Below are positions 34,798-42,337 of a stretch of DNA of 64,000 nt, one piece after another. The stretch is from Prauserella endophytica (GTDB lineage Bacteria > Actinomycetota > Actinomycetes > Mycobacteriales > Pseudonocardiaceae). The DNA lies in the NCBI RefSeq assembly GCF_005146945.1, contig NZ_SWMS01000011.1, positions 1-64,000 of the forward strand, in the 5' to 3' direction. Numbering within the stretch: position 1 is the first letter of the stretch; each line of letters starts with the position of its first letter. The notes beneath the pieces were generated by a model that was not told the origin of the DNA, did not search any database, and was given only the letters and a program-made list of their open reading frames with translations. A program made the position numbers and the translations under genes.

Positions 34798-35682
34798 TCA
34801 CGCGCGCGCCGGAACCAGTCCGAGCCTGCCCACCAGCTCGCGTGTCGCCTTGGAGCGGTTGAACGTGTAGAAGTGCAGCGCGGGAACGCCTTCGGCGAGC
34901 AGCCGCTCGCACAGCTCGGTGACGGCGTCGAGGCCCTCGGCGCGGAACGCCTTCGCGTCGGCGGAGAGCGGTTCGAGCCGGTCGAGCAGCGTGCGCGGGG
35001 CGTCGACACCGGACAGCTCGATGGTCTTGTGCAACGTCCTCGGCGTGGTCAGCGGCATGATGCCCGGGATGAGCAGCTTGTCGCAGCCCGCGGCGGCCAC
35101 GCGGTCGCGCAGCCGCAGGAAGTCGTCGGCCTCGAAGAACAGCTGCGCGATGCCGAAGTCCGCCCCCGCCTTGAACTTCCGCACCAGGTAGCGGGTGTCG
35201 GTGTCGAGGTCGGGCGAGCGGGGGTGGCCGTAGGGGAAGGCCGACACCCCGACGCAGAAGTCGCCGAGCGAGCGCACGAGCTCTACGAGCTCCTCGGCGT
35301 AGTTGAGCCCCTGCGGGTGCGGAATCCACTCGCCGTAGGGGTCGCCGGGCGGGTCGCCGCGCAGGGCGAGGATGTTGCGCACGCCGACGGCGGCGTACCA
35401 GCCGATGACGTTGCGCAGCTCGGCGACGGAGTGGTTGACGGCGGTGAGGTGCGCCATGGGCACGAGGGTGGTCTCGGTCGCGACCCTGGCGATGCTGCGG
35501 ATGGTGCCGTCGCGGCTCGAGCCGCCCGCGCCGTACGTGATCGACATGTAGGCGGGGTCGAGCTGTTCCAGCTCGCGGACCGCTCGCCACAGCACCGCCT
35601 CGTCGGCCTCGTCGCGGGGCGGGAAGAACTCCACTGAGAAAACGGGAGTGTCGCCCCGCAGTCGCTCGATCACCGACGTCAT
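34798..35682 (-). CDS. metF: Methylenetetrahydrofolate reductase
   Basis: A 294-aa TIM-barrel enzyme reducing 5,10-methylene-THF to 5-methyl-THF for methionine synthesis. Conserved features are FSVEFFPPRDE near the N-terminus (catalytic Glu), the substrate/flavin segment LALRGDPPGD and AQLFFEADDF. It is divergent from the polyprenyl synthase, as Rv2172c is from idsA2 in M. tuberculosis. TAGCAT lies seven bases before the ATG 35682, suggesting leaderless expression; an ATG three codons upstream is the alternative start. Confidence 0.93.
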   Translation of the reverse strand: MTSVIERLRGDTPVFSVEFFPPRDEADEAVLWRAVRELEQLDPAYMSITYGAGGSSRDGTIRSIARVATETTLVPMAHLTAVNHSVAELRNVIGWYAAVGVRNILALRGDPPGDPYGEWIPHPQGLNYAEELVELVRSLGDFCVGVSAFPYGHPRSPDLDTDTRYLVRKFKAGADFGIAQLFFEADDFLRLRDRVAAAGCDKLLIPGIMPLTTPRTLHKTIELSGVDAPRTLLDRLEPLSADAKAFRAEGLDAVTELCERLLAEGVPALHFYTFNRSKATRELVGRLGLVPARA

Positions 35683-35727
35683 GCCGCACATGCTACTGGC
35701 GGAGTATCGACCTGCGACGATAGAGGC

Positions 35728-36819
35728 ATGAGTGAGCCCGCCTTCGACGCAGACCTGCCAGCGCACGTCAACGCCGCGCTGGCCGACTTCCTCCGGGACG
35801 CGAGCGAGGCCATCGGGCACACCGAGCCCACGTTCGGTCCCGCCACGGACGCGCTGAGTGACTTCGTGCTCGGCGGGGGCAAGCGGTTGCGCCCGACGTT
35901 CGCGTGGTGGAGCTGGCGCGGCGCGGGCGGCGATCCCACGGGTGACCACGCCGAGGGCGTGCTGCGGGTGGTGGCGAGCCTCGAGCTGATCCAGGCGTGC
36001 GCGCTGATCCACGACGACGTGCTGGACTCCTCCGACTCCCGCCGCGGCTCCCCGACCGTGCACGTCGCCTTCGCGGGCAGGCACGCCGAGGAGGGCTGGC
36101 TCGGCTCACCGGACAGCTTCGGGCTGGCGGCCGCCGTGCTCATCGGCGACCTCGCGCTCGCGTGGGCCGACGACATGTTCGCCGAGGCGCCGCTGCCCGC
36201 ACCGGTGCTGCGCGCCGCGCGGCCCGCGTGGCGCGCGATGCGCACCGAGGTGCTCGCCGGCCAGTACCTCGACGTGCACACGCAGGCGACCGGCGACGCG
36301 TCGGTGGAGGCGGCGCTGCGGATCGACCGGCTCAAGACCGCGGCCTACACCGTGCAGCGGCCGCTGCACCTCGGCGCCGCGCTCGCCGGTGCGGGGCCGG
36401 AGCTGATCGACCCGCTGATGGCGTTCGGCCGCGACCTCGGCGTCGCGTTCCAGCTGCGCGACGACATGCTCGGCGTCTTCGGGGACCCGTCCGTCACCGG
36501 CAAGCCGGCGGGCGACGACCTGCGCGAGGGCAAGCGGACGCTGCTGCTCGCGCTGGGGCTGCGGTTTGCGGCCGAGCAGGAGCGGGAACAGGAGCACAAG
36601 GCGATCACCGCCGCGGTGGGCAACCCCGATCTCACACGTGCCGACGTGGACATCGTGCGGCAGGCGCTGACCGATGTCGGTGCGGTCGCGGAGGTCGAGC
36701 GCCGCATCGACGAGCTGACCGACGCCGCGCTGACCACGCTGCGCGGCATCGACCTCGCCGAGCCGGCGGCGTCGAAGCTGACCGAGTTGACGGCCGTTGC
36801 GACGCAGAGGAAGTACTAG
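35728..36819 (+). CDS. crtE: Polyprenyl (geranylgeranyl-type) diphosphate synthase
   Basis: A 363-aa trans-prenyltransferase that chains IPP onto allylic diphosphates. The first Asp-rich motif is HDDVLDSSDSR (near 95-105) after GGGKRLRP, and the second is FQLRDDMLGVFGD (near 243-255). It matches Rv2173 (idsA2) by position, but the directly following phytoene desaturase and synthase genes indicate that it supplies GGPP for carotenoids. The exact chain length is not decidable by eye. It starts a five-kilobase run of tightly spaced plus-strand genes. Confidence 0.9.
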   Translation: MSEPAFDADLPAHVNAALADFLRDASEAIGHTEPTFGPATDALSDFVLGGGKRLRPTFAWWSWRGAGGDPTGDHAEGVLRVVASLELIQACALIHDDVLDSSDSRRGSPTVHVAFAGRHAEEGWLGSPDSFGLAAAVLIGDLALAWADDMFAEAPLPAPVLRAARPAWRAMRTEVLAGQYLDVHTQATGDASVEAALRIDRLKTAAYTVQRPLHLGAALAGAGPELIDPLMAFGRDLGVAFQLRDDMLGVFGDPSVTGKPAGDDLREGKRTLLLALGLRFAAEQEREQEHKAITAAVGNPDLTRADVDIVRQALTDVGAVAEVERRIDELTDAALTTLRGIDLAEPAASKLTELTAVATQRKY

Positions 36820-36834
36820 AGCCCGTCAGGGAAG

Positions 36835-38364
36835 GTGGGTGTGGTCATCCGTGGACGCAGATCTGATGGGGCACTAGTGCGGAGGGTTCCCGGGCCGACC
36901 GACCGGGTCGTCGTGGTGGGCGCCGGGCTCTCCGGGCTCTCCGCCACCCTGCACCTGCTGGGCCAGGGCAGGCAGGTGACCCTGCTGGAACGCGACCCCC
37001 GGCCGGGCGGGCGCGCCGGCGGGCACCGCGACCACGGCTACACCGTCGACACCGGCGCGAGCGTGCTCACGATGCCCGAGCTGCTCGACGAGGCGTTCGC
37101 CGCCGTCGGCCGCGACACCGCCGACCTGCTCACGCTCGAACGGCTCGAGCCGGCCTACCGCGCGCACTTCGCCGACGGCAGCACCATTCACCTGCACACC
37201 GACGCCGACGCGATGGAGGCCGAGATCCGCGCCGTGGCCGGCGCCGGGGAGGCCGAGGGATACCGGCGGCTGCGGCGCTGGCTCACCGCGCTGTACGCGG
37301 TGCAGAAGAACCACTTCATCGGCGGCAACTTCGACTCGCCGCTGGACCTGGTGCGCCCGGAGCTGGCGAAGCTGGCCGCGCTCGGCGGTTTCGGCAGGCT
37401 CGGCCCACGGATCGGGCGGTTCCTGCGGGACGACCGCGTGCGCAGGCTGTTCTCGTTCCAGTCGCTCTACGCCGGGCTCGACCCGATGCGCGCGCTGGGC
37501 GCCTACGGCGTCATTTCCTACATGGACACCGTGGGCGGCGTGTACTACCCGCGCGGCGGCATGGGCGCGGTGGGGCGGGCGCTCACCGAGGCCGCGGAGC
37601 AGGCCGGTGCGACGGTGCGGTTCGGCACGCAGGCGGCATGGCTCGAGCGCGTCGGCTCCCGCGTGCGCGCGGTGCGGACCGGCCACGGCGACCGCGTCGA
37701 GTGCGACGCGGTGGTGCTCGCCACGGAGCTGACCACCGCGTACGGCCTGCTCGGCATCCGCCCCCGCCGCGCGTTGCCGCTGCGGTTCTCGCCCTCGGCG
37801 GTGGTGCTGCACGGACGCAGCGGGCGCACCTGGCCGGGACTCGCCCACCACACGATCTTCTTCGGCGAGCAGTGGGAGCGGACGTTCGCCGAGATCATCC
37901 GCGAAGGCAGGCTGATGAGCGATCCGTCCCTGCTCGTCACCCGGCCCACCGCGACGGATCCCGGACTCGCGGCCGACGGCGAGCAGGTGATCTCCGTGCT
38001 GGCGCCCGCGCCGAACCTGCACACGGGACCGCTCGACTGGGCGCGGCTCGGCCCCGCCTACCGCGACGAGCTGCTGCGCACACTGGCCGCGCGGGGGCTC
38101 GACGGCGTCGCGGGCGAGCTGGAGATCGCCGAGCTGGTCACGCCGGCCGACTGGGCCGAACGCGGGCTCGCCGCGGGCACGCCGTTCTCGCTGGCGCACA
38201 CGTTCGCGCAGACCGGCCCGTTCCGGCCCGCGAACCTGGTGCGGGGCGCTGACAACGTCGTGCTCGCGGGGTGCGGGACGACACCGGGAGTCGGCATTCC
38301 TCCGGTGCTGATCTCGGGCAGGCTCGCCGCCGCGCGGATCGCGCCGCCGAAGGGCGCGCGATGA
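36835..38364 (+). CDS. crtI: Phytoene desaturase
   Basis: A 509-aa FAD-dependent desaturase that introduces double bases into phytoene on the way to lycopene. The dinucleotide-binding loop is [13 protein letters not shown] (near 28-40) and is followed by [11 protein letters not shown]. The typical C-terminal region reads [21 protein letters not shown] codons at 36835 and 36841 are both possible starts after AGGGAAGG. It lies 15 bp after crtE and overlaps crtB by four bases. The number of desaturation steps, and hence the final pigment, cannot be told. Confidence 0.9.
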   Translation: MGVVIRGRRSDGALVRRVPGPTDRVVVVGAGLSGLSATLHLLGQGRQVTLLERDPRPGGRAGGHRDHGYTVDTGASVLTMPELLDEAFAAVGRDTADLLTLERLEPAYRAHFADGSTIHLHTDADAMEAEIRAVAGAGEAEGYRRLRRWLTALYAVQKNHFIGGNFDSPLDLVRPELAKLAALGGFGRLGPRIGRFLRDDRVRRLFSFQSLYAGLDPMRALGAYGVISYMDTVGGVYYPRGGMGAVGRALTEAAEQAGATVRFGTQAAWLERVGSRVRAVRTGHGDRVECDAVVLATELTTAYGLLGIRPRRALPLRFSPSAVVLHGRSGRTWPGLAHHTIFFGEQWERTFAEIIREGRLMSDPSLLVTRPTATDPGLAADGEQVISVLAPAPNLHTGPLDWARLGPAYRDELLRTLAARGLDGVAGELEIAELVTPADWAERGLAAGTPFSLAHTFAQTGPFRPANLVRGADNVVLAGCGTTPGVGIPPVLISGRLAAARIAPPKGAR

Positions 38365-39239
38365 CCGCGCAGCTGCGCAGCGCGTACGCCGAGTGCCGCC
38401 GGATCAACGCCCACCACGGGCGCACGTACTACCTGGCGACCCGGCTGCTGCCGCCGGACGCGCGGCCGGGCACGCACGCGCTGTACGGCTTCGCGCGGTG
38501 TGCCGACGAGATCGTGGACAACCCGTCGCGCGGCAGTGACCCGGAGTCCCGCCTCGCGGACCTCGGGGCCCGGCTGGACCGGGCGTTCGCCGGGGAGCGA
38601 CCGGCCGACCCGGTGCTGCTCGCGCTGACCGACACGGTGCTTCGCTACGGCATCGACCGGTCCCTGTTCGCCGCGTTCCTGCGCTCGATGCGGATGGACC
38701 TGCACGTGCGCGAGTACGCGACGTACGAGGCGCTGCACGAGTACATGTACGGCTCGGCCTGCGTGATCGGGCTGCAGATGCTGCCCGTGCTGGGCACCGT
38801 GGCGCCCCGCGAGGAGGCCGCGCCGTACGCCGCCGCGCTCGGCGAGGCGTTCCAGCTCACGAACTTCCTGCGCGATGTCGGGGAGGACCTCGCACGCGGC
38901 CGGATCTACCTGCCACTGGCCGAGCTGACCGCGTTCGATGTGGACCGTCACCTGCTCGAATGGTCCGCGCGCACGGGCGGCACCGACCGGCGGATCCGCC
39001 GCGCGCTGGCGGCCCTCGTGGCCCGCAACCGCGCCGTCTACCGCCGCGCCCGGCCCGGGATCGCGTTGCTCCGCAAGGAGTCCCGGCCCTGTGTCGCCAC
39101 CGCGTGCACCCTGTACGAGGGCATCCTCGACGAGATCGTCACCGCGGGTTACGACGTGCTGAGACGTCGCGTGGCGGTGCCGCGGTGGCGGCGGATCGCG
39201 GTCGCGGGCGGCGCGCTCCTGACTAGGGTGAGGGTATGA
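38361..39239 (+). CDS. crtB: Phytoene synthase
   Basis: A 292-aa head-to-head prenyl synthase joining two GGPP molecules into phytoene. The two Asp-rich motifs are ADEIVDNPS (near residue 46) and [18 protein letters not shown] (near 166). The ATG overlaps the crtI stop as ATGA, and its own stop overlaps the next oxidoreductase, so four genes read almost without gaps. Squalene-synthase-like activity is a less likely alternative given the crtI neighbour. Confidence 0.92.
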   Translation: MTAQLRSAYAECRRINAHHGRTYYLATRLLPPDARPGTHALYGFARCADEIVDNPSRGSDPESRLADLGARLDRAFAGERPADPVLLALTDTVLRYGIDRSLFAAFLRSMRMDLHVREYATYEALHEYMYGSACVIGLQMLPVLGTVAPREEAAPYAAALGEAFQLTNFLRDVGEDLARGRIYLPLAELTAFDVDRHLLEWSARTGGTDRRIRRALAALVARNRAVYRRARPGIALLRKESRPCVATACTLYEGILDEIVTAGYDVLRRRVAVPRWRRIAVAGGALLTRVRV

Positions 39240-40021
39240 CCACAGCCAAGAGGCCCATTCGGATCGGACTGCAACTCCAGCCGCAGCACGCCGACTACGC
39301 CACCATCCGGCGCGCGGCTTCCGAGGCCGAGGAGCTCGGCGTCGACATCGTCTTCAACTGGGACCACTTCTACCCGCTCTCCGGTGATCCCGACGGCAAG
39401 CACTTCGAGTGCTGGACGATGCTGGGCGCCTGGGCGGAGTCCACGTCGCGCGTTCAGATCGGCGCGCTCGTGACGTGCAACAGCTACCGCAACCCCGAGC
39501 TGCTGGCGGACATGGCACGCACCGTCGACCACATCAGTGACGGCAGGCTGATCCTCGGCATCGGCGCCGGCTGGTTCGAAAAGGACTACACCGAGTACGG
39601 CTACGAGTTCGGCACCGCGGGAAGCAGGCTCGCCGAACTCGCCGACGCGCTGCCGCGCATCGAGAGCAGGCTCGCCAAGCTCAACCCGGCTCCGACCCGC
39701 GAGATTCCGGTGCTGATCGGTGGCGGCGGCGAGAAGAAGACCCTGCGCCTGGTGGCCAAGCACGCCGACATCTGGCACGGCTTCGGCGACGTCGAGATCG
39801 CGGCGCGCAAGCTCGAGATCCTCGACCGGCACTGCGCCGACGTGGGCCGCGACCCGGCCGAGATCGAGCGGTCGGTTGGCGTGCGGGGCGACCCGGAGGA
39901 CTCCGGCGCCAAGCTGCACGAGCTGGGCATCACGATGTTCACGGTCGCCACGGGCGGCCCCGACTACGACCTGAGCACGCTGCGCAAGTGGATCGCCTGG
40001 CGCGACGCACAGAACGGCTGA
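39236..40021 (+). CDS. LLM-class F420-dependent oxidoreductase
   Basis: A 261-aa luciferase-like monooxygenase-fold protein. Recognisable pieces are NWDHFYPL, a short [23 protein letters not shown] (in two pieces) and [19 protein letters not shown], typical of actinobacterial F420-linked members. The substrate is unknown. Its ATG overlaps the crtB stop, so it is translated with the carotenoid genes; a role in pigment tailoring or redox support is possible but unproved. A tandem GAAGGCCACCTT repeat follows. Confidence 0.85.
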   Translation: MTTAKRPIRIGLQLQPQHADYATIRRAASEAEELGVDIVFNWDHFYPLSGDPDGKHFECWTMLGAWAESTSRVQIGALVTCNSYRNPELLADMARTVDHISDGRLILGIGAGWFEKDYTEYGYEFGTAGSRLAELADALPRIESRLAKLNPAPTREIPVLIGGGGEKKTLRLVAKHADIWHGFGDVEIAARKLEILDRHCADVGRDPAEIERSVGVRGDPEDSGAKLHELGITMFTVATGGPDYDLSTLRKWIAWRDAQNG

Positions 40022-40064
40022 CCACACCCTCCGAAGCGCACGAAGCCTCACACCGCGGTCACAC

Positions 40065-40120
40065 CGCAGTGAAGGCCACCTTGCCTGCGTTCAACGCAGT
40101 GAAGGCCACCTTGCCTGCGT
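40065..40120. repeat. GAAGGCCACCTT-family element, copy 4 (direct tandem)
   Basis: Two identical 26-base units (40065-40090 and 40095-40120), each containing GTGAAGGCCACCTTGCCTG, lie head-to-tail with only TCAA between. Across the junction CTGCGTT-C-AACGCAG still forms the 7-bp central hairpin. Unlike the other copies the arms are direct, not inverted. It is in a convergent gap between the LLM and CGNR genes. Confidence 0.85.
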
Positions 40121-40159
40121 GGAATCGAACAAGGCGGGCCAGGCGGTGCCGCACGCCGC

Positions 40160-40675
40160 TCAGCCCTTACGGCGGTGCGCGGCGACGCGTTCGCGGGTAG
40201 CGCACCGCTCCGAGCAGTACCGGCGCGGGCTGCCGCCGCCGAGGTCGGCGAAGGGCCGTCCGCACGCGGCCGACGCGCACAGCCCGCCCGGCTGCCGCTG
40301 CCGCTGCGCCAGCAGCAGCGCCAGCGCGTGCGCCGACGACGTCACCAGCCACTCGGCCCACGGTGCGTCGTCGCGACTGTCCACATGCACGTGCCACTCG
40401 TGCTCGCCGCCGTGGGTGGTGAGCCTCGGCGGATGGGCGTACCGGGCGAGCAGGTCGTTGAGCAGTCCGGCAGCCTGCTCGACGCTGGTCGCGGCGAACA
40501 CGGCGTGCAGCTCGGGCGCGACCTTCCGCATGGCCGCCACGTCGGCGTCGCCGAGCCCGAGCGGCTCCATCTCCCCGTGGTCGAGCAGCACCGCCGCCAC
40601 GTTCTCGGTCCCGACCGGCTCGCGAAGCAGCACGGCCACCAGGTCGGCGGCCCGCTGCGCACCCTCGAACGGCAT
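40160..40675 (-). CDS. CGNR zinc-finger protein (ABATE/CGNR family)
   Basis: A 171-aa protein with a helical N-terminal domain and a C-terminal CGNR-type zinc finger: LCASAACGRPFADLGGGSPRRYCSE (given in parts) with four cysteines, then RCATRERVAAHRRK. These proteins are thought to bind DNA and act as regulators. The ATG at 40675 has no good ribosome site but is six bases after TACACT, so it is likely leaderless. The divergent MFS gene is the natural candidate target. Confidence 0.85.
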   Translation of the reverse strand: MPFEGAQRAADLVAVLLREPVGTENVAAVLLDHGEMEPLGLGDADVAAMRKVAPELHAVFAATSVEQAAGLLNDLLARYAHPPRLTTHGGEHEWHVHVDSRDDAPWAEWLVTSSAHALALLLAQRQRQPGGLCASAACGRPFADLGGGSPRRYCSERCATRERVAAHRRKG

Positions 40676-40681
40676 GCCACC

Positions 40682-40691
40682 AGTGTAACGT
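40682..40691. promoter_or_regulatory. Overlapping divergent -10 elements (CGNR gene / MFS gene)
   Basis: The minus strand reads TACACT (40687-40682) six bases before the CGNR ATG, and the plus strand reads TAACGT (40686-40691) seven bases before the MFS GTG. The two hexamers share the central TA base pairs. Both starts would be leaderless, and only one polymerase can open this site at a time. Confidence 0.6.
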
Positions 40692-40698
40692 CTTGTGC

Positions 40699-41883
40699 GT
40701 GAAGAGCCGTTACGCACTGGCGAGATATCTGCTCGGCGCCACGGTCGCCAGAACCGGTGACGAGCTGTCCGGCCCCGCCCTGCTCGTGCTCGGGCTCGCG
40801 GCGACCGGCTCGATCGAGACCGGATCAGCGCTGCTCACGGGCCTGACGATCTCGGCGGCCGTGGGCGGTCCGCTGCTCGGCGCGGTGCTGGACCGCAGCC
40901 GCCGCCCCGGCATGCTGCTGGCGGCGGCGCTCGGCTGCTACGCGGGCGGGCTGGCCATCGTGCTCGCCGGAGTGGGCACGGTCGCGACCCCGCTCGTGGT
41001 GGCGGTGGCCCTCGGCGCGGGGTTGCTGAACCCCGCGCTCTCGGGCGGCTGGACCGCGCAGCTGCCCCGGCTCGTCGACACGCGGACCCTGCCGCGCGCG
41101 AACGGGCTCGACGCCATGACGTTCGGCGGAGCGAGCCTGGCAGGGCCCGCGCTCGCAGGCGTGCTGGCCAGCGCCTTCGGCGCACCGGTGGCGCTGGTGG
41201 CGGCGATCGTGCTCGTCGCCGCGGCGATCCCGGCCGCGTTGGCATTGCCGTCACAGCAGCCCGCGCCGCGCACTCGGCTACTCCACGACCTGCTCGCCGG
41301 AATACGGGCCATCGGGGCCAGCCGGTCGCTGCTGCGGGCCACGGCGACGTCGGTGGTGTCGTTCGCCGGGTTCGGCATGCTGCTGGTGGCGACCCCGCTG
41401 CTCGGCGAGCAGCGGTTCGGCGACGCGGGCCTCGGCGCTCTGCTGCTGAGCGTGCTCGCCGCGACGGCGCTGCTGGCCAACGCCGTGCTGGCCAGAGCGC
41501 CCCGCCTGCTGGCCCGTCCCGACCGCGCCGTGCTCGCGAGCACGGCGCTGCTGGGCGCGGGCATGCTGCTCGCGACCGTGCCGGGACCGGCCGTGCTCGT
41601 CGTCGCGGCCGCGGCGGTCGCCGGGCTCGGCGAGGGTCCTCAGCTCACGGCTTTGTTCGCGATCCGGCACCGCGAGGCGCCCGACGGCCTGCGGGCGCGG
41701 ATCTTCACCACCGGCGCCAGTCTCAAGATCACCGGTCTGGCGGCGGGTTCCGCGCTCGCGGGCCCCGTGGCCGCGGCGTCGCCGACGGCGTGCCTGCTGA
41801 CCGCGGCGGGATTCCAGGCGCTGGCCGCGCTGACCTATGTGTCCATCCCGGTCAGAAAGCCATCGCCTGCGCGCGCCGTTTGA
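40699..41883 (+). CDS. MFS transporter
   Basis: A 394-aa major facilitator protein with about twelve membrane spans and few charged loops; DRSRRPGML near residue 68 is the loop-2/3 signature region. The topology resembles drug-efflux MFS members without known substrate. The GTG at 40699 is the likely start because TAACGT lies seven bases before it; a TTG two codons upstream is an alternative. Its last 32 bases overlap the convergent Rv2175c-like gene. Confidence 0.83.
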   Translation: MKSRYALARYLLGATVARTGDELSGPALLVLGLAATGSIETGSALLTGLTISAAVGGPLLGAVLDRSRRPGMLLAAALGCYAGGLAIVLAGVGTVATPLVVAVALGAGLLNPALSGGWTAQLPRLVDTRTLPRANGLDAMTFGGASLAGPALAGVLASAFGAPVALVAAIVLVAAAIPAALALPSQQPAPRTRLLHDLLAGIRAIGASRSLLRATATSVVSFAGFGMLLVATPLLGEQRFGDAGLGALLLSVLAATALLANAVLARAPRLLARPDRAVLASTALLGAGMLLATVPGPAVLVVAAAAVAGLGEGPQLTALFAIRHREAPDGLRARIFTTGASLKITGLAAGSALAGPVAAASPTACLLTAAGFQALAALTYVSIPVRKPSPARAV

Positions 41884-42220
41884 CCTCGGTGCCGTGACTC
41901 GTGCGCAGCGCGTTGATGGGTGTCACGCCGGGCAGCGACTCATCCTCCGAGAAGAGCCACCGCAGCATCTCGGTGCGGGTGAACCCGGAGTCCGAAAGCA
42001 CCGTGATGGTTCCGGCGAGGCCCTTGATGACGCCGTCCTTGCCGAGGAAGTCCGCGGGGACGACCAGCTCACCATCTCTGCGGACGGCGATCAGCTGCCC
42101 GTCCCGCAACATCTGCCGCACCTTGTTCAGCGACAGCCCGAGCACGCCTGCGACCTCCGCCACCGGGAGTACGGCCACTTCGGCATCGAGCACGTCGTCA
42201 GCGATAGGGATCGCACTCAC
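41852..42220 (-). CDS. Rv2175c-like DNA-binding protein
   Basis: A 122-aa protein matching Rv2175c of M. tuberculosis: a helix-turn-helix region (LPVAEVAGVLGLSLNKVRQML, in parts, residues 18-38), then VPADFLGKDGVIKGLAGT and a C-terminal domain. In mycobacteria Rv2175c is a substrate of the neighbouring kinase PknL, whose phosphorylation stops DNA binding. The same divergent pairing is kept here. The start is GTG 42220. A 16-bp palindrome lies immediately upstream and may be its own operator. Confidence 0.88.
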   Translation of the reverse strand: MSAIPIADDVLDAEVAVLPVAEVAGVLGLSLNKVRQMLRDGQLIAVRRDGELVVPADFLGKDGVIKGLAGTITVLSDSGFTRTEMLRWLFSEDESLPGVTPINALRTSHGTEVKRRAQAMAF

Positions 42221-42230
42221 GCCTACTACC

Positions 42231-42246
42231 TTGCCACATGCGGCAA
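42231..42246. promoter_or_regulatory. Near-perfect palindrome upstream of the Rv2175c-like gene
   Basis: TTGCCACATGCGGCAA has 5-bp arms TTGCC/GGCAA around a CATG centre, with a single asymmetric pair. It lies 11-26 bp before the GTG at 42220 and about 90 bp before pknL. Its position suits autorepression by a dimeric DNA-binding protein. Confidence 0.5.
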
Positions 42247-42337
42247 GAGACACAGCCTCGGTGAGCAGGACCAATCTAATGGCGTAACGGGGGCACCGTA
42301 GCCGGAGCCAACGCCACCGACCGTAGGATCCAGCCCT

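Noticed and set aside
33034-35637. 867-codon plus-strand frame opposite DUF885 and metF
   Set aside because: It spans two genuine minus-strand genes with clear motifs; its composition is that of an antisense shadow.
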